A model generated the notes under the pieces. It was not told the DNA's origin and made no database searches. It saw only the letters and a program-made list of their open reading frames with translations. A DNA stretch of 64,000 nucleotides from Planomonospora parontospora (GTDB lineage Bacteria > Actinomycetota > Actinomycetes > Streptosporangiales > Streptosporangiaceae), in the NCBI GenBank assembly GCA_014647935.1, contig BMQD01000009.1:186001-250000 (forward strand), given 5' to 3'. Positions within the stretch are counted from its first letter, which is position 1; every line of letters begins with the position of its first letter. Shown in pieces: positions 59,871 to 64,000 of this stretch. Made by a program: the position numbers and the translations under genes.

Positions 59871-60013
59871 GTGTCGCCGCGCGTGGCGGCGTGCCGTCCG
59901 GTCTCCCGGGCACGGAAACAATCCTTTTGAGCGCCGTCCGGCCCCTCGGTAAGCTAGTCGATTCGCTGCCTGATGACCACCACCTCCGTTTACGAATGCG
60001 AGGCGATTTCCGC

Positions 60014-62152
60014 ATGCCCACCGAACGACTGCTCTCCGGTACGGACGACGGTCCGCCCCCGGACGACCCGCCCTCCGCCCCAGGCCCCTCCCCGGACCGT
60101 CCACCCTCTCCCGGGCCCTCCGGCGAGGCGGCCGACGAGGCGTCCGCGGCCCGGATCCTCGCCGCCGAGCGCGAGCACCTGGCCGTCTCCCGGGCCGCCC
60201 TGCGCGCGATGCGCGAGCACGCGCAGTCCCTGTCCTCGGACGCCGCCGGAGACTGGGTCTCCCAGCAGATCCTGCAGGCGCTGCTGGACCAGCGGGTGGC
60301 CGCGCTCGCCGACCACTCCGGCACCCCCCTCTTCTTCGGCCGGCTCGACCGCTCCGTCGCCGACGACCTGCCGGGCACCGTCCACGTCGGGCGCCGGCAC
60401 GTCCACGACGACCGCAGCCGTCCCCTGGTCGTCGACTGGCGGGCCCCGATCTCCCGGGCGTTCTACCAGGCCAGCCCGTCCGACCCGATGGGCGTCTCGC
60501 GCCGCCGCCGGTTCGGCTACCACGGCGGCGAGCTCACCGCCTTCGAGGACGAACGGCTCGACCAGGGGGAGGTGCTCCGCCAGTCGAAGATCCTCACCGA
60601 GGAGATCGAACGGCCCCGCTCCGGCCCGATGCGCGACATCGTCGCGACCATCCAGCCCGACCAGGACGAGATCGTCCGCTCCGCGCTGACCCGGACGGTG
60701 TGCGTCCAGGGCGCCCCCGGCACCGGGAAGACCGCCGTCGGCCTGCACCGCGCCGCCTACCTGCTCTTCACCCACCGGGAGAAGCTCGCCCGGTCCGGAG
60801 TGATGATCGTCGGGCCCAACCGGGCCTTCCTGTCCTACATCTCCTCGGTGCTCCCCGCCCTGGGCGAGGTCAAGGTCGACCAGACCACGGTCGCCGGGAT
60901 GCTCGGCGACCACGCCGCCCCGGAGGACCCCGCGGTGGCCGCGGTCAAGGGCGACGCCCGGATGGTGCCGGTGCTGCGGCGGGCGCTCTGGGCGCACATC
61001 GTCAAGCCTGCCGAGGGCCTGCTGTACACCCGGGGGATCAACCGCTACCGGGTGGCCGACCACGAGGTCCGCGAGATCGTCGCCGCCCTGCGCGGCACCA
61101 CCCGCTACAACCCCGGCCGCGCGACCCTCGCCCAGCGCCTGGCCCACCTGGTGCTGGTCCGGATGGAGCAGCGCGGCGAGTCCCCCGACGACCGGGTGCA
61201 GGACGCCGTCGCCCGCTCCAAGCCGGTCAAGCAGCTGGTGGAGCAGGTCTGGCCCAAGCTCACCCCCCAGCAGGTCCTGCACCGGCTGCTGAGCGACCCC
61301 GCGTTCCTGGCCGCCTCCGCCAGGGACGACCTCACCCCTGGCGAGCAGGCCGCGCTGCTGTGGCCCAGACCGCCCAAGTCGTTCCGCTCGGCGAAGTGGT
61401 CGGCGGCCGACAGCGCGCTGCTGGACGAGCTCGGCGACCTGATGGAGCGCACCCCGTCCCTCGGCCACCTGGTCGTGGACGAGGCCCAGGACCTGTCGGC
61501 GATGCAGCTGCGCGCCCTGGGGCGGCGGTGCCGTACGGGGTCGGCCACCGTCCTGGGCGACCTCGCCCAGGGCACCACCCCGTGGTCGGCGCGCTCCTGG
61601 ACCGAGGTCCTGCACCACCTCGGCTTCCCGCCGGGCGACGGGCAGGACGGCGGCGGGGGCGCGGTGACCGAGCTGACCCTGGGCTTCCGCGTGCCCCGCG
61701 AGGTCCTGGACTACGCCGCCCGCCTGCTGCCCTCGGTCGCCCCCGGCCTGGCCGCGCCCCGGTCGCTCCGTCCCGGCGCGGGCTCCCTGTCCGTACGGCA
61801 CTCGCCCGACCCGGCCGCATCCCTGGCGGAGGCGGCCGCGCAGGCGCTCTCCCGGGAGGGCTCGATCGGCGTCATCGTCGCCGACGCCGGGGTCTCCGCC
61901 GCCTCCGAGGCGCTGTCCGGGTTCGACCACCGCGTGCTGGCGCCCGACTCCGTCGAGGAGCACCGCCTCCTGGTCGTCCCCGCGAGCCTGGCCAAGGGCC
62001 TGGAGTACGACCACGTCATCGTGGTCGAGCCGGCCGACATCGTGGAGGCCGAGCCCCGCGGGCTGGCCAGGCTGTACGTGGTGCTGACCCGCGCGGTCAC
62101 CTCCCTGACGGTGCTGTACGCCAGGGATCTCCCGCCCCAGCTGACCGGCTGA
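60014..62152 (+). CDS. HelD-type RNA polymerase-recycling ATPase
   Basis: 712 residues, a UvrD/Rep-like superfamily 1 ATPase with the HelD features. An N-terminal coiled coil (SAARILAAEREHLAVSRAALRAMREH) would enter the secondary channel of RNA polymerase. VGRRHVHDDRSRPLVVDWRAPIS and RYRRFGYHGGEL are HelD-typical. The Walker A is GAPGTGKT (about 233-240), Walker B LVVDEAQDLSAMQLRAL (about 485-501), and LGFRVPREVLDYA is motif IV-like. In mycobacteria and Streptomyces, HelD releases stalled RNA polymerase and can give rifamycin tolerance (HelR). ATG at 60014 follows GAGG by 9 nt; an upstream ATG at 59996 lacks one. It is convergent with groEL. Confidence 0.88.
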   Translation: MPTERLLSGTDDGPPPDDPPSAPGPSPDRPPSPGPSGEAADEASAARILAAEREHLAVSRAALRAMREHAQSLSSDAAGDWVSQQILQALLDQRVAALADHSGTPLFFGRLDRSVADDLPGTVHVGRRHVHDDRSRPLVVDWRAPISRAFYQASPSDPMGVSRRRRFGYHGGELTAFEDERLDQGEVLRQSKILTEEIERPRSGPMRDIVATIQPDQDEIVRSALTRTVCVQGAPGTGKTAVGLHRAAYLLFTHREKLARSGVMIVGPNRAFLSYISSVLPALGEVKVDQTTVAGMLGDHAAPEDPAVAAVKGDARMVPVLRRALWAHIVKPAEGLLYTRGINRYRVADHEVREIVAALRGTTRYNPGRATLAQRLAHLVLVRMEQRGESPDDRVQDAVARSKPVKQLVEQVWPKLTPQQVLHRLLSDPAFLAASARDDLTPGEQAALLWPRPPKSFRSAKWSAADSALLDELGDLMERTPSLGHLVVDEAQDLSAMQLRALGRRCRTGSATVLGDLAQGTTPWSARSWTEVLHHLGFPPGDGQDGGGGAVTELTLGFRVPREVLDYAARLLPSVAPGLAAPRSLRPGAGSLSVRHSPDPAASLAEAAAQALSREGSIGVIVADAGVSAASEALSGFDHRVLAPDSVEEHRLLVVPASLAKGLEYDHVIVVEPADIVEAEPRGLARLYVVLTRAVTSLTVLYARDLPPQLTG

Positions 62153-62215
62153 CCGGCCGCGCGGAGGGGGCCGCGCGGGAGCCGGGAAAAGGAAAGGCGG
62201 CCGGGAAAAGGAAAG

Positions 62216-62239
62216 GGCCGGTCCCGTGCGGGACCGGCC
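62216..62239. terminator. Bidirectional terminator between helD and groEL
   Basis: GGCCGGTCCC (62216-62225) and GGGACCGGCC (62230-62239) with a 4-nt loop, followed by TCTTCTT on the plus strand and TTTCC on the minus strand. A direct repeat GCCGGGAAAAGGAAAGG occurs just before it (62181-62215). Confidence 0.75.
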
Positions 62240-62261
62240 TCTTCTTCGAGCAGGCGCCGGA

Positions 62262-63998
<1,737 letters not shown>

Positions 63999-64000
63999 GG

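Noticed and set aside
59576-60013. Rifamycin-associated element before the HelD gene
   Set aside because: I looked for the GGGGCTTGC-type inverted repeat known before some HelR genes and did not find it; only an unrelated hairpin is present.

Overview
The window is chromosomal DNA of a very GC-rich actinomycete. Third codon positions are almost always G or C, GTG starts are common, and several families are actinobacterial (DUF2530, DUF3027, an SSI-type subtilisin inhibitor, actinobacterial XPB helicase, WhiB-era-free GroEL2-like chaperonin with a GGM/DMDF tail). The protein set fits Streptosporangiaceae (Streptosporangium, Planomonospora, Sphaerisporangium type); that family call is an inference, not something the sequence proves. 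No rRNA, tRNA, CRISPR array or biosynthetic megasynthase was seen.

Layout. 1-1.2 kb: the end of an NfeD-like gene and a band-7 (SPFH) membrane protein. 1.7-3.3 kb: a secreted CBM2-GH5 cellulase with a sugar-regulator-like palindrome upstream. 3.4-6.1 kb: a TetR regulator divergent from a DrrA/DrrB-type drug exporter. 6.3-8.6 kb: tdh-kbl, the threonine-to-glycine pathway. 8.7-12 kb: a small protein plus a group-2 sigma-70 factor, divergent from a TetR regulator across two identical operator palindromes, then a LysR regulator. 12.0-12.4 kb: gene remnants (toxin-antitoxin and an unknown C-terminus). 12.4-16.1 kb: two overlapping dynamin-like GTPases. 16.3-25.2 kb: an envelope or efflux locus with an unpaired response regulator, a DUF5666-like membrane protein, a MacB-type ABC exporter with its HlyD adaptor, a second divergent adaptor carrying a huge disordered insert, and a complete histidine kinase/response regulator pair. 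25-32.4 kb: L-2-hydroxyglutarate oxidase, a giant polytopic membrane protein, a PadR operon and an anchored beta-propeller protein. 32.5-36 kb: a DUF234-type ATPase/nuclease, a serine hydrolase and a secreted zinc peptidase.

36.1-38.4 kb looks foreign: a lone chemoreceptor gene of lower GC flanked by a truncated ORF and an IS256-family transposase remnant. 38.4-43 kb: aldo/keto reductase with a MerR-type promoter, a 27-residue membrane peptide, ThpR-like RNA 2',3'-cyclic phosphodiesterase, MFS exporter with MarR regulator, a small protein and the SSI-type protease inhibitor. 43.4-52.4 kb: a decayed membrane-protein gene, a purine (NCS2/AzgA) permease, DUF2530, an Hsp90/sacsin-like ATPase, DUF3027, a 28-bp tandem repeat and an MFS protein. 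52.5-64 kb: information-processing and housekeeping genes: cold-shock protein, HAD phosphatase, TetR, helicase-associated/WYL protein, DUF4190 protein, XPB helicase, HelD RNA polymerase-recycling ATPase and GroEL.

Themes: many genes are preceded by clear palindromic operators or by a -10 hexamer exactly 7 nt before the start codon (leaderless transcripts). Several conserved enzymes carry Gly/Pro/Ala/Thr low-complexity inserts. The most interesting unexplained signals are a repeated 11-bp-period direct repeat spread over the two-component/efflux locus, the symmetric four-half-site array in front of the DUF234 ATPase, and the TetR-small protein-sigma factor module.
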